A stretch of 33,914 nucleotides of DNA, from assembly GCA_903863905.1 (NCBI GenBank), contig CAIPDT010000078.1, positions 1 to 33,914 on the forward strand, written 5' to 3'. Both the position numbers and the translations under genes were made by a program. Position 1 is the stretch's first letter. Each line of letters starts with the position of its first letter. Positions 26,391-33,914 of the stretch are shown here, in pieces. The notes under the pieces are model-generated. The model saw only the letters and a list, made by a program, of their open reading frames with translations. It was not told the origin of the DNA and made no database searches. The stretch is from an uncultured Methylococcaceae bacterium (GTDB lineage: Bacteria > Pseudomonadota > Gammaproteobacteria > Methylococcales > Methylomonadaceae).

Positions 26391-28550
26391 ATGACTAAAA
26401 ATACGATCCCAAGAATTGAAGGCTACAAACAGCTTAAAAAACTGCGCACAGCGCTAGCCATTTCACAAGGTGTTAAGCTCTTGTCTACTCTACAACAAGA
26501 AGCGGAAGGCACAGTATCTCATGATCAAACTAAACGAGTCACTTATCTAACGCAACTCTTCTCCCGGATTCATCGAGAAATATTTCAAGATTGGAAAGAA
26601 CAACCGACGGTCTGTCATCGCCCGGGCACCATGGTTGATCCAGATAAAAGAAAAGAATTTAGAGAAACCATTGAAAGCTTAGTCATGGACGATGAAGACA
26701 ACAATGAAACCGCTATTTTTGATAATAATGGCTTTGTTATTCAAACTGACAATATTGCCGAACGTTTAGGCAGTTTTTATCTAAAAATGCGTGCGGTGAG
26801 ACCCTTTTCTTACGGCAATCGCTTAACGCTCGATTTTTTTATTACCATGCTGGGTAAATTACCCGCCATTAAAAGTGTCTATGAACAAGGCATCGATTTT
26901 AGACGCATTGAAGCCTGTGATGCCGCCGCCCTGCACAATCCCAATAGCACACTCCGCGAAATTACCCAGGCTTTTGAACACGCGATGAACCCTATGCGTT
27001 GCAAAAGCTTACAAAACAAACCCAATGCTTATGGAAAATGGCCTGAAAATAGAGTCTTTATCTATGGGATTCCCTTCTTATCGCACACCACTGATGACGG
27101 TATCGAATGCGTTGTCGCTGTTAACGGCGGTTTAGTGCCCCTGAATCGTATTTCAAAAGAAATATTTATTGCCGGTAAACATTTAGCCGATTATCCACTC
27201 TGTGCCTCTAAAAATATGATTGGTTATTTACCGGGCACAGAAAGCGTCCGACAACCCGGTCATTATGAGATTGATGGCATCAGCATTGATGAATCGGGTG
27301 CAGCACCGCTGTTTTGTTTAGATATTAATATGTTGACCGGTTTACGCTCACCGGCTCATACCGAACTTATTCAATTACTGAAACAATGTGAAGGCGAAAA
27401 AGCCGTCATCTTTGATCTGGTTTACAATGAAAGATTGAAAGACCGCATGTTATATGCCGCCGATTATGACAGTCGCTTACAACGTGCGGTTGAAATTGCA
27501 CATGAACGACTCACTAAAATCATCCAAAAACTAGACAAAGCTAAAGAAGCGGTATTTGAAGGGAAAACACCTGTTCATTCTCCACAATTATTTATGTCTA
27601 TGGGTGGTGCAGGTTCCGGTAAAACCGCGGTGGAGCAAATAGCAGAAGCGTATTGTGGTGATAACTTTGTGATCGCCTCACTGGATGAGTTTCGTAAAGA
27701 AAGTGATTTATATCAAGTCCTCACCGCCGCAAGTCATCACAGTGATGATTATGTTTATGTAGAACCGTTTGCCAATCGCTTACGAGATGCCGTGGCCGAA
27801 CATGCCAAATTAAACCATATTAATATATTGTATGATGGCACGGGTATTCCCTATCAACCGCGCTACTCAACGATTGTCAATCAATTTAAAGCGGAAGGGT
27901 TTTATACTCAAATTACCGCTGTAGATGCCTTCTTAATTAAACCCGAAGGCAGAGAAAATGAGTTGGTTCGTTCAAACGTCATCACCAGTGTCAAACATCG
28001 CTTTGAGAAAAATGGCAGAGCCTTGCCTTGGGTCGTTACCGTGGATAAACATATCCGTGCGCCCCGTTCTTTTTTAAATGCACTGGAACACGAAGCTCTC
28101 GATAAAATATCTTTATTTGCCAATGATGGTGAAAAAGGCACCCACTATTTAGTGGCTGAAAGCTTTTACTTTTCAGATGCTGACATTAAAAATCTACACA
28201 AGCAACAACTGTCCGGTGAGTTAGCCGATGCCTTAAAAGACCTCATTAGAACTCATCAAGATTCTATCTTAAAAAACATGATGGGCGAGGATATCGATAA
28301 TCTCAACGCCTTAATGAACAACAACATTGCCTTTAATGAAAGCAATGTGGCGTATCAAATTTATCAAACTCAAAACACACATCGAGTCTTAGTAATCTAT
28401 AACGCCCATCGCATGGTTGATTTTATGGAGAAAAGACAACTTAATCCTAATGCCTCGGGTGAAGAAGGCTTATTACACAAACCCGAAGTTTTAGCCTTTC
28501 ATGTTGATCCTTATACAAAAGATCCTTGGATGACGCGTTTACAGTGCTAA
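26391..28550 (+). CDS. Large protein with zeta-toxin-type kinase domain and Fic-like N-terminal segment
   Basis: The 719-residue product from the ATG at 26391 (a TTG one codon earlier is also in frame; numbering here counts that TTG as residue 1) has a P-loop kinase domain in its second half. Walker A GGAGSGKT is at 406-413, SLDEFRK at 431-437, and ILYDGTG at 480-486, all as in zeta toxins, which phosphorylate UDP-N-acetylglucosamine. The first half (about 1-390) is mostly unassigned; VRPFSYGNRLTLDFF at 137-151 recalls the Fic motif HPFxxGN(G)R but lacks its catalytic histidine and the middle glycine. No epsilon-like antitoxin gene adjoins it. No clear ribosome binding site precedes the ATG. 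It could be a toxin, an effector or a housekeeping kinase; only the kinase domain is secure. Confidence 0.72.
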   Translation: MTKNTIPRIEGYKQLKKLRTALAISQGVKLLSTLQQEAEGTVSHDQTKRVTYLTQLFSRIHREIFQDWKEQPTVCHRPGTMVDPDKRKEFRETIESLVMDDEDNNETAIFDNNGFVIQTDNIAERLGSFYLKMRAVRPFSYGNRLTLDFFITMLGKLPAIKSVYEQGIDFRRIEACDAAALHNPNSTLREITQAFEHAMNPMRCKSLQNKPNAYGKWPENRVFIYGIPFLSHTTDDGIECVVAVNGGLVPLNRISKEIFIAGKHLADYPLCASKNMIGYLPGTESVRQPGHYEIDGISIDESGAAPLFCLDINMLTGLRSPAHTELIQLLKQCEGEKAVIFDLVYNERLKDRMLYAADYDSRLQRAVEIAHERLTKIIQKLDKAKEAVFEGKTPVHSPQLFMSMGGAGSGKTAVEQIAEAYCGDNFVIASLDEFRKESDLYQVLTAASHHSDDYVYVEPFANRLRDAVAEHAKLNHINILYDGTGIPYQPRYSTIVNQFKAEGFYTQITAVDAFLIKPEGRENELVRSNVITSVKHRFEKNGRALPWVVTVDKHIRAPRSFLNALEHEALDKISLFANDGEKGTHYLVAESFYFSDADIKNLHKQQLSGELADALKDLIRTHQDSILKNMMGEDIDNLNALMNNNIAFNESNVAYQIYQTQNTHRVLVIYNAHRMVDFMEKRQLNPNASGEEGLLHKPEVLAFHVDPYTKDPWMTRLQC

Positions 28551-28574
28551 GGATTGGCTGGGCTTAATAGCAAA

Positions 28575-28608
28575 AAAAGGGCGGATGATTAAAACCATCC
28601 GCCCTTTT
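28575..28608. terminator. Bidirectional rho-independent terminator
   Basis: GGGCGGATG (28579-28587) pairs with CATCCGCCC (28596-28604), flanked by A-run and TTTT that extend the stem. It lies between convergent genes (zeta-kinase protein and the BtuM-like protein) and can serve both. Confidence 0.92.
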
Positions 28609-28627
28609 AGTATCTTAAGGTTAAACC

Positions 28628-29197
28628 TTAAATAGCTTTATGACTTGCAAATATTTGAGGCAATAATTTAATCAGTTTAACCACCGCAAAACCAATCACG
28701 CCATAAACTAAAGCAGAACCGACATAAGTTGGATAATACTGAGCCACTCTTTCTGCATATTCACTTAAAGACATCGCATCAAAGCGGCCTGATAAGCCAT
28801 AAAAGCTGACATTTGAGATTACAAAAGCCATTGAAGTCGCCAACACCAATAAACCAACAGTCTTGATTAACTCAATAAACTGCAAGGCTTTAAAAGCCAC
28901 GCAGTAACGACCGGCTAACCACATCGTTGCATAAGTTGGAATTAAAAACACATAAGCTGGTGAAACACACCAAGCACTGGTGCCATTCTTGATGGCCAAC
29001 ACATCAATTAAACCCGCTAAGACTAACAAAAACCCTAATAACGCTTTTTTACGGTAGAACCCCGCAAAGAAAAATACCACTAATGATGCGTCAGGAAGAT
29101 GCAAAGCATCACCAAAATGATGATAACGAGTCAATATCATCGATACAATCAAAAAGATAGAGAGTGACTCCGTTTGTAACCATCGTTTAATGTTCAT
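28628..29197 (-). CDS. btuM: BtuM-like solitary vitamin B12 transporter (ECF S-component type)
   Basis: From the ATG at 29197, which has a strong GGAG ribosome binding site, the product has 189 residues and about six membrane helices, the size and build of ECF substrate-binding components. It follows btuB (83 bp gap) under a cobalamin riboswitch, so a role in B12 uptake is likely. The solitary transporter BtuM of Thiobacillus denitrificans has similar length and a cysteine at position 80 that ligates cobalt; here Cys77 sits in SAWCVSP at a matching place. The frame is open 25 codons further upstream, but without a ribosome binding site. The assignment rests on context, length and the cysteine; no alignment was possible. 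No BtuC/BtuD/BtuF genes are nearby. Confidence 0.65.
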   Translation of the reverse strand: MNIKRWLQTESLSIFLIVSMILTRYHHFGDALHLPDASLVVFFFAGFYRKKALLGFLLVLAGLIDVLAIKNGTSAWCVSPAYVFLIPTYATMWLAGRYCVAFKALQFIELIKTVGLLVLATSMAFVISNVSFYGLSGRFDAMSLSEYAERVAQYYPTYVGSALVYGVIGFAVVKLIKLLPQIFASHKAI

Positions 29198-29280
29198 TTT
29201 TTCTCCGAAGTAAAATATATATAAAGTATTGGATTCATGCCGTTTATTATAATCGACTATCACATAAAACAAGCAAACTC

Positions 29281-31188
29281 TTAATAGCTCACTTTAACGC
29301 CACCATAACCAGCGACCCCTGAAGTGCCGTAACCATAGACTTCTTCATACTGTTTATTAAGTACATTATCAATGCGGGCAAAAAGTTGCACGTACTTGTG
29401 CACATCATAACTGCCTGAAAAGTTAAGCATGGCATAACCCGCCACGGTACTGGCGTAATCTGCTTTTTTTCCTACCATCAACACGTTAACGTGAAAATGG
29501 GCTTTTTCAAGAAACCGATAATCCGTATCAAAACTGGCTTTATCTCTGGGTCTACGTAACAATTGATTGCCAGTATCTAAGTTTTGAGCTTGTTGATAGG
29601 TGTAAGTCGCTCTTAGTGTTAAATCAGTCATTGGGCGTACTTCTGCGAATGACTCAATACCATTGGTTTTAGCCTTACTTACATTTTGATTCACATAAAA
29701 CGGTGAATTAGCCTGAATAAGATTATTAAAAGCCGTCTCAAAATAACTAATACCCAAGGTACTGACTTTTTTGAAGAGGTCTTGCTCAACACCCACATCC
29801 CAACTGCGACTGGTTTCAGGCTTTAAATTAACATTACCGGTACCATAAATCGTGTCGTACATTTGATTTAAAGTGGGTGCTTTAAAACCTGTACCATAAC
29901 TACCCTTAAAACGAGTCCCTGTTTCTTTAATGGTATAAAGTTCGTTGGCTCGCCAGGTTTCATGACCACCAAACCGATTGTTATCATCATATCTAACACC
30001 TAAGGTGGTAAAAGACCGATCAAACAACTTAATCTGATCTTGTAAATAAAAACCTAGTGTATTCATGGTCTTTAAAGGAATTGAAGCACTGGACGAATAA
30101 CTCCAAGCCGGATAATCCGAACTTGCCGAACTACTTAAACTATCTACTTCTTCTTCAACACCTAACATAACGGTATTGGATTTATGAACATGAAAGATAT
30201 TTTGATAATCCAGCTTTACCTTTTGTCCTAAATTAGTCGCTGCTGAACTAAAATTATTAACCGGATCAACGCCATTGACATTATTTCGATCAGTTCGACT
30301 GTACGCGACACCGACTGTTTGCTCCCAAAACCCCTCAAACAATTTCAGATGGCCAAAACCCCGAGTAAATAACTCATTAAACCTGCCATAATAGTTTGGA
30401 TCATCAGCGCCTTTTCCACCGCCATTATCCAAAGAAGATTTGCCCTCACCATAACGTAACGTGGTACCAAAATCTAACGCGTCATTCACCTTAAAACCTG
30501 CGCGACCACTCAGATTGGTATTTTTGTAGCCATTAGGCATTGAATTACCAAGATTTTTATCGGCTGCCGAAAAACCTGCCGTTTCTAATCGTGACGCATC
30601 AAAACTGTAATTAACCCGCTCAGTGCCCCCTGATATATTACCGCCTGTTTTCCAAGTCCCATAAGAACCGCCTTCTGCGACCCCTGACAACTTGACTTTA
30701 CCGGCCCCTTTTTTGGTAATGACATTGATCACCCCACCAATAGCATCAGAACCAAACGCCGCACTAGCCGCACCTCTCACCACTTCTATCCGCTCAATAT
30801 TGTCAGCTTGTAAGAAAGCGAAATCAAAAGCGCCAGTAGGACTAGAGGGATCATTCATTTCCACGCCATCGACCAATACCAAGGTGTGATTTGAATTAGC
30901 GCCACGCAGAAACACGGAGGTTTGTTGACCTAAACTACCCGAACGCACCACATCCAATCCGGGTACCGTTCGTAAAGCATCGGCGACATTATTAATGTTT
31001 TTATCGGCAATATCTTTTGCTGTGATCACCGTTATCGCACTGCCCACCTCGTCTTCGGGTGTTTCAGTTCGAGTTGCGGTAACGACCATATTAGGTAAAG
31101 CTAAAGCCGTATCAGAGGGTTTATCTTGTGCCATTGACGGGGTATTAAAACCCACGAGTACTAAAGAACTGACTAAAAATTTTTGCAT
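29281..31188 (-). CDS. btuB: TonB-dependent vitamin B12 receptor BtuB
   Basis: The 635-residue outer-membrane receptor has a signal peptide ending near SMA-20, a TonB box in PNMVVTATR (about 32-40), a plug domain with RGANSNHTLVLVDGVEMND and VEVVRGAASAAFGSDAIGG blocks, and a 22-strand-type barrel ending in Tyr. The cobalamin riboswitch just upstream marks B12 as the ligand class. The frame begins with GTG at 31197, but the ATG at 31188 gives the better signal peptide and has GTGGA at the right distance. It would bring cobalamin to the periplasm, handing it to the BtuM-like protein encoded next. The transport energy comes from TonB-ExbBD, not encoded here. Confidence 0.93.
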   Translation of the reverse strand: MQKFLVSSLVLVGFNTPSMAQDKPSDTALALPNMVVTATRTETPEDEVGSAITVITAKDIADKNINNVADALRTVPGLDVVRSGSLGQQTSVFLRGANSNHTLVLVDGVEMNDPSSPTGAFDFAFLQADNIERIEVVRGAASAAFGSDAIGGVINVITKKGAGKVKLSGVAEGGSYGTWKTGGNISGGTERVNYSFDASRLETAGFSAADKNLGNSMPNGYKNTNLSGRAGFKVNDALDFGTTLRYGEGKSSLDNGGGKGADDPNYYGRFNELFTRGFGHLKLFEGFWEQTVGVAYSRTDRNNVNGVDPVNNFSSAATNLGQKVKLDYQNIFHVHKSNTVMLGVEEEVDSLSSSASSDYPAWSYSSSASIPLKTMNTLGFYLQDQIKLFDRSFTTLGVRYDDNNRFGGHETWRANELYTIKETGTRFKGSYGTGFKAPTLNQMYDTIYGTGNVNLKPETSRSWDVGVEQDLFKKVSTLGISYFETAFNNLIQANSPFYVNQNVSKAKTNGIESFAEVRPMTDLTLRATYTYQQAQNLDTGNQLLRRPRDKASFDTDYRFLEKAHFHVNVLMVGKKADYASTVAGYAMLNFSGSYDVHKYVQLFARIDNVLNKQYEEVYGYGTSGVAGYGGVKVSY

Positions 31189-31190
31189 GT

Positions 31191-31241
31191 TGTCCACTGC
31201 GCCGCCCGCGCATAGAGGTTAAGTATTAACAGCAGAGGACA
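31191..31241 (-). promoter_or_regulatory. Hairpin that can hide the btuB ribosome binding site
   Basis: On the minus-strand RNA, UGUCCUCUGC (31241-31232) can pair with GCAGUGGACA (31200-31191) at nine of ten positions. The right arm contains GUGGA, the ribosome binding site, and ends two bases before the btuB AUG. It looks like a translational expression platform for the riboswitch. Confidence 0.6.
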
Positions 31242-31314
31242 GTAGAACAATAGAAGATGAAGCGCACGAGCGTGCACATTCACTCCGCCACACAGCCCTC
31301 CGCTGTTGCGAATA

Positions 31315-31500
31315 TGCTGACGGGCCGGTCTCCGGGCTTATAAGTGGGGTTAACCTGAATCATCACCTTCCCATGTTTTAACACAGTGGCGTAACGATGA
31401 TCCTTTACTTATATACCGTTGCGGGGGCAGCGTCGGATTTGGTGTAAACCTTACCGACTTCCCGTTTAACCATTGGATTTAACTATCCAATGGAACCTGA
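31315..31500 (-). ncRNA. Cobalamin (B12) riboswitch
   Basis: Read on the minus strand, the block contains the expected parts in order: AGGTTCC at the 5' side (31498-31492), GGGAAGTCGGTAAGG, a CCCCCGC-AAC block, GCCACTGT (31390-31383), GGGAAGGTGATGA, and the B12 box AGCCCGGAGACCGGCCCG (about 31338-31321). These match the cobalamin element that binds adenosylcobalamin or related forms. It begins about 6 nt after the predicted transcription start, and about 125 nt separate it from the btuB start. No U-rich terminator follows; a small GCACG/CGTGC hairpin (31264-31275) and a hairpin covering the ribosome binding site do, which points to translational control. Confidence 0.95.
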
Positions 31501-31512
31501 AAGCAGTCGACA

Positions 31513-31540
31513 ATTATAGGGTGATATGTGAATAATGCAA
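31513..31540 (-). promoter_or_regulatory. Promoter of the btuB-btuM unit
   Basis: On the minus strand TTGCAT (31540-31535) and a perfect TATAAT (31518-31513) are 16 bp apart. Transcription would begin near 31506, just ahead of the riboswitch. Confidence 0.75.
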
Positions 31541-31668
31541 GCTAAAAACACAGATTATGATCAATGCAGTTTATAGTGATGGGTAAAATTTCAATGATGA
31601 ACGCCGATTAAAACGGTTAAGCAACGCATTCTATATCGACAAAAAACCGCATTAAAAGACTGATCCGA

Positions 31669-32625
31669 CTAGCCATATTGCGCTTCAAACGCTTTAACAA
31701 ATGGCCCTAATTGATCTATCGCTAAGTCATTAATGCCAGCCGCACTCTTGCGCCCGCCTCCGGTTTTAAACAACGCACATAATTCATCGGCACCAGTCTT
31801 ATTTTCTAAAGGCGCTCGCACACTGACTTGATAACTGCCTAGGGAATTTAAGGTTACGATCGCATGAGCGCGATGCGGATATTGATTAGCTAATTCGTTA
31901 CCCAATACACCATTAATACGCCTTGCCCAAGGCGCATCAGGCAACCGTATCAGCGCCACTTTATCGGTTTTATAATCCGGTGTAATAGACAAACCAAGCT
32001 GCATATCTTCAGTATAGCCACTGCGTAATTGTTCAAACATTGCCGTTTGATCGGTTATAAAATCAAACGGTGACGGGTAATATTTTAAATGTTCATACAG
32101 TGCATCAGGGGCAACATGTAAATCACTGATCTGGCTTCCATACGCATTATAGTTTAGACAAATACCCAAAGTTTTCAATAACTCAGTTTGTAGCATTGAT
32201 AACCCTAAGGCCTGTGCTTTTTGTTCCGCAATGTCATTTAAATTATCACCAAAAGCCGCCGTAATCGCCCAAGCGCGATACTGTCCCTGCAAATAATCAT
32301 CGACCAATAAACTGGTGCACATGGTTGGTGAGGTATCGATTAACGTTTTTAAATTAGGATGAATCGGCATGTCACCGACTTCATGATGATCCACATAAAA
32401 AACACTGGCCCCTTTCGCCAAAATCTCATCTAAAGCCCAGCGATTTTTTTTTAACGAAATATCCAACACCGTAACCGAATCATTAGCCTCAACAGACAAT
32501 GATGATAAGAGTTGAATCTGTCTTTTTACCCCTGTCACCAACGTTGACTGCATCGGTTGCGCTAAACGTAATTGTACTAAAGCACAAAGGCCATCCGCAT
32601 CGCCATTAAAAACATCATAATGCAC
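31669..32625 (-). CDS. DHH-family phosphoesterase
   Basis: The 318-residue protein has the DHH phosphoesterase motifs: NGDADG (7-12), VLDIS (53-57, D55), VDHHE (78-82) and, near the C terminus, the DHHA1 glycine block GGGRKSAAG (289-297). This fold hydrolyses phosphodiester bonds in small nucleotides or short RNA/DNA (as in NrnA, RecJ, GdpP); the sequence does not reveal which substrate this member uses. The start is GTG at 32625, 6 nt after AGGAG, giving the family's usual beginning DVFNGDADG. It was probably once the second gene of an operon whose upstream gene is now split by the IS30 element, 38 bp before the start. Confidence 0.88.
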   Translation of the reverse strand: MHYDVFNGDADGLCALVQLRLAQPMQSTLVTGVKRQIQLLSSLSVEANDSVTVLDISLKKNRWALDEILAKGASVFYVDHHEVGDMPIHPNLKTLIDTSPTMCTSLLVDDYLQGQYRAWAITAAFGDNLNDIAEQKAQALGLSMLQTELLKTLGICLNYNAYGSQISDLHVAPDALYEHLKYYPSPFDFITDQTAMFEQLRSGYTEDMQLGLSITPDYKTDKVALIRLPDAPWARRINGVLGNELANQYPHRAHAIVTLNSLGSYQVSVRAPLENKTGADELCALFKTGGGRKSAAGINDLAIDQLGPFVKAFEAQYG

Positions 32626-32663
32626 ACATTTCTCCTACGTTATAAACAGATAACTCACTATCA

Positions 32664-32730
32664 TTAAAACCCACTTTGTTTAGTAAGTTTATCATGTAAC
32701 TGCTTGACCTTTTGACTTGATAATAGCGAC
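32664..32730 (-). pseudogene. 3' end of an unknown gene cut off by the IS30 element
   Basis: If the element and one GC repeat are removed, the frame entering from the window's right end continues across the junction (Ala codon) for 21 more codons, SLLSSQKVKQ through SGF, to a TAA at 32666-32664, 38 bp before the DHH start. Open frames this short can arise by chance, so the call is tentative. The gene's identity is unknown. Confidence 0.45.
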
Positions 32731-32732
32731 GC
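32731..32732. repeat. Left 2-bp target site copy (GC)
   Basis: GC next to the left inverted repeat matches GC at 33829-33830. Because GC is its own complement, it could instead be part of the inverted repeat; the restored reading frame favours a duplication. Confidence 0.45.
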
Positions 32733-32755
32733 GGATTCAACTCCGAAGTGCAATT
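32733..32755. repeat. IS30 left terminal inverted repeat
   Basis: 23 bp, perfect match to the complement of the right end. It lies 7 bp beyond the transposase stop codon. Confidence 0.93.
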
Positions 32756-32762
32756 CCAGTAA

Positions 32763-33743
32763 TCATGCAGCCTCACGCAACTTGTCACTAAAAAATACGT
32801 CATGAGGGGTTTTATAGTCTAACGTTTTACGAGGCTGATGGTTAAGTTTATCCATCACTAAATTCACCTGCTCAGAGGATATATTCTCAAATCTACTGCC
32901 TTTAGTAAAGTATTGCCGAATTAATCCATTAGTATTCTCATTTAACCCACGTTCCCATGAACAGTAGGGATGTGCAAAATAGACATTGGCCTTTAATTCT
33001 ATTGCCATAGTTTCATGCCCTGCGAACTCTTTGCCATTATCGGCAGTGATCGTTAAAGTCTTATCCAAATAAGGCTTAAGTAGCGTAATCGTGGCTTCCG
33101 TAACCACATCAGCATGCTTGCTATCGACTTTTTTGATGAGCGTGAATTTAGAGACTCGATCAACAATAGTGACCAGAGTCCCTTGATGATTTTGACCAAT
33201 AACGGTATCGATTTCCCAGTCACCTAGACGGGTTTTTTGCTCAACCATTTCAGGGCGTTCATCAATACTGATTCGATTTCTAATCTGTCCTCGCTTATCC
33301 TTTGATCCATATTGCTTTTTTCGTTTTTTATGGCTTTGCCTAAGATGCTTATATAACTCGCCACCCTGACGTTTATCAGACCAAATATGTTGATAAATTC
33401 GCTCATGACTTATGGGTGTGTACTGTTTCAATTTCAGCCAACCAGACACTTGTTCAGGACTCCAATCCAATTGAACCTTGGTCTCAATTAGGCGGATGAC
33501 TTCCGCAGTCATTTTATGGAGTTTGGTCGCTTCTTTTCGGCGATTAAATGTCTTGATCTGGGCTTGCCTGGGTCGATAACCACGCTGGCCTGTATTCCGT
33601 TTCAATTCACGACTGATTGTTCCAGCAGATACGCCAATAAGAGTGGCTATGTCTTTTTGTATTTTTCCTGCTTGTTTTAAAACCTCAATCTGGTATCGTT
33701 GACCTTCGGTCAGCTGACTGTATTTCTTCATTAACTCTCTCAT
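32763..33743 (-). CDS. IS30-family transposase
   Basis: The 326-residue transposase has an N-terminal helix-turn-helix (about 26-50: KDIATLIGVSAGTISREL) for end binding, and a DDE catalytic core with D179 (DWEIDTVIG), D235 (TADNGKEF) and E269 (RGLNENTNG). The 33-residue spacing between the second Asp and the Glu is the IS30 signature. A second ATG four codons in (33731) has the better ribosome binding site (AGAGAG) and may be the real start. No frameshift or stop was seen. It mobilises the surrounding element by cut or copy events through a circular intermediate, as known for IS30. Confidence 0.95.
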   Translation of the reverse strand: MRELMKKYSQLTEGQRYQIEVLKQAGKIQKDIATLIGVSAGTISRELKRNTGQRGYRPRQAQIKTFNRRKEATKLHKMTAEVIRLIETKVQLDWSPEQVSGWLKLKQYTPISHERIYQHIWSDKRQGGELYKHLRQSHKKRKKQYGSKDKRGQIRNRISIDERPEMVEQKTRLGDWEIDTVIGQNHQGTLVTIVDRVSKFTLIKKVDSKHADVVTEATITLLKPYLDKTLTITADNGKEFAGHETMAIELKANVYFAHPYCSWERGLNENTNGLIRQYFTKGSRFENISSEQVNLVMDKLNHQPRKTLDYKTPHDVFFSDKLREAA

Positions 33744-33805
33744 CTTTGGTCGGATTGGAAAGCTTGAACTTTACACCAGTTGACCCTTCCAATTCTATAA
33801 AAATT

Positions 33806-33828
33806 AATTGCACTTCGGAGTTGAATCC
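33806..33828. repeat. IS30 right terminal inverted repeat
   Basis: 23 bp, perfect complement of the left end. A frame entering from the right reads six codons through it and stops at TAA (33806-33804). Confidence 0.93.
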
Positions 33829-33830
33829 GC
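33829..33830. repeat. Right 2-bp target site copy (GC)
   Basis: Partner of the GC at 32731-32732. Confidence 0.45.
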
Positions 33831-33914
33831 GATTATGGTTTCAATCAAAAATGGCAACCACCACAACAAGGTATTGCTATTTTTTAAGGGGAAAATGCTG
33901 GCAGGTTGATAAAT
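33831..33914 (-). pseudogene. Part of an unknown gene interrupted by the IS30 element
   Basis: Reading leftward from the window edge, 28 codons stay open up to the element, including the hydrophobic stretch NTLLWWLPFLIETIIA at the junction. In the present sequence the frame runs into the element and stops at 33806-33804 after ADSTPKCN. Without the element it rejoins the 21 codons at 32664-32730. The gene's start and identity lie outside the window; the piece might be the end of a membrane or amphipathic protein. Confidence 0.45.

Larger units (their letters stand above)
32733..33828. mobile_element. IS30-family insertion sequence, 1096 bp, complete
   Basis: The element has perfect 23-bp terminal inverted repeats (GGATTCAACTCCGAAGTGCA plus ATT at 32733-32755 and its complement at 33806-33828) and one full-length transposase gene on the minus strand. 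GC on each side is the likely target duplication; IS30 elements make 2-4 bp. Ends and gene are intact, so the copy may be recent and active. Confidence 0.92.

Noticed and set aside
29198-29272. Longer N terminus for the BtuM-like protein
   Set aside because: The extension is polar and has no ribosome binding site, while GGAG precedes the ATG at 29197.
32615-32803. 62-codon minus-strand open frame
   Set aside because: It spans the left end of the IS30 element and part of the transposase gene and ends in the DHH ribosome-binding region; it is a by-product of the insertion.

Overview
The window looks like chromosome from a gammaproteobacterium of moderately low G+C. Markers are a 188-residue Dcd, the glyQ-glyS-gmhB-plsC block, rnr-rlmB, a YcgL protein, a PilA-type pilin and a metG with an E. 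coli-like layout. The gene content would fit a methanotroph of the Methylococcales, but nothing here proves that, and no methane or methanol oxidation gene is present. I saw no tRNA, rRNA or CRISPR array.

Left part (1-8598, all minus strand): rnr, rlmB, ccmA and ccmB lie almost end to end, then run into a type I restriction-modification set (hsdR, hsdM, and hsdS cut by the window edge). ccmC, expected after ccmB, is absent; hsdR starts 11 bp after ccmB. Next come a gene-poor stretch with several small inverted repeats and a pair of overlapping tiny ORFs (9017-9183), ssb and topB, a type IV pilin, and an 81-residue RRM protein.

Middle part (13256-25991): a translationally coupled ggt-PPTase pair; a 54-residue membrane-peptide gene with its own promoter, operator-like inverted repeat and terminator; a CPBP intramembrane protease; ycgL; dcd; mrp; metG with a strong terminator; a lipoprotein; and the glyQ-glyS-gmhB-plsC operon read leftward.

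Right part (26391-33914): a 719-residue protein with a zeta-toxin-type P-loop kinase domain and an N-terminal stretch resembling a degenerate Fic motif. Then follows a vitamin B12 uptake unit: promoter, cobalamin riboswitch, a hairpin able to hide the ribosome binding site, btuB, and a small membrane protein that I read as the solitary B12 transporter BtuM. A DHH-family phosphoesterase lies beyond it. Last is an intact IS30-family element (32733-33828) that appears to have split an unknown gene just upstream of the DHH gene; removing the element and one copy of a 2-bp repeat rejoins an open frame across the site.

Best candidates for new biology: the zeta-kinase fusion without a visible antitoxin, the leader-coupled 43-residue hydrophobic peptide, the 54-residue membrane-peptide unit, and the BtuB-BtuM unit with its translational switch. 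All functional statements come from reading motifs; no database search was possible.
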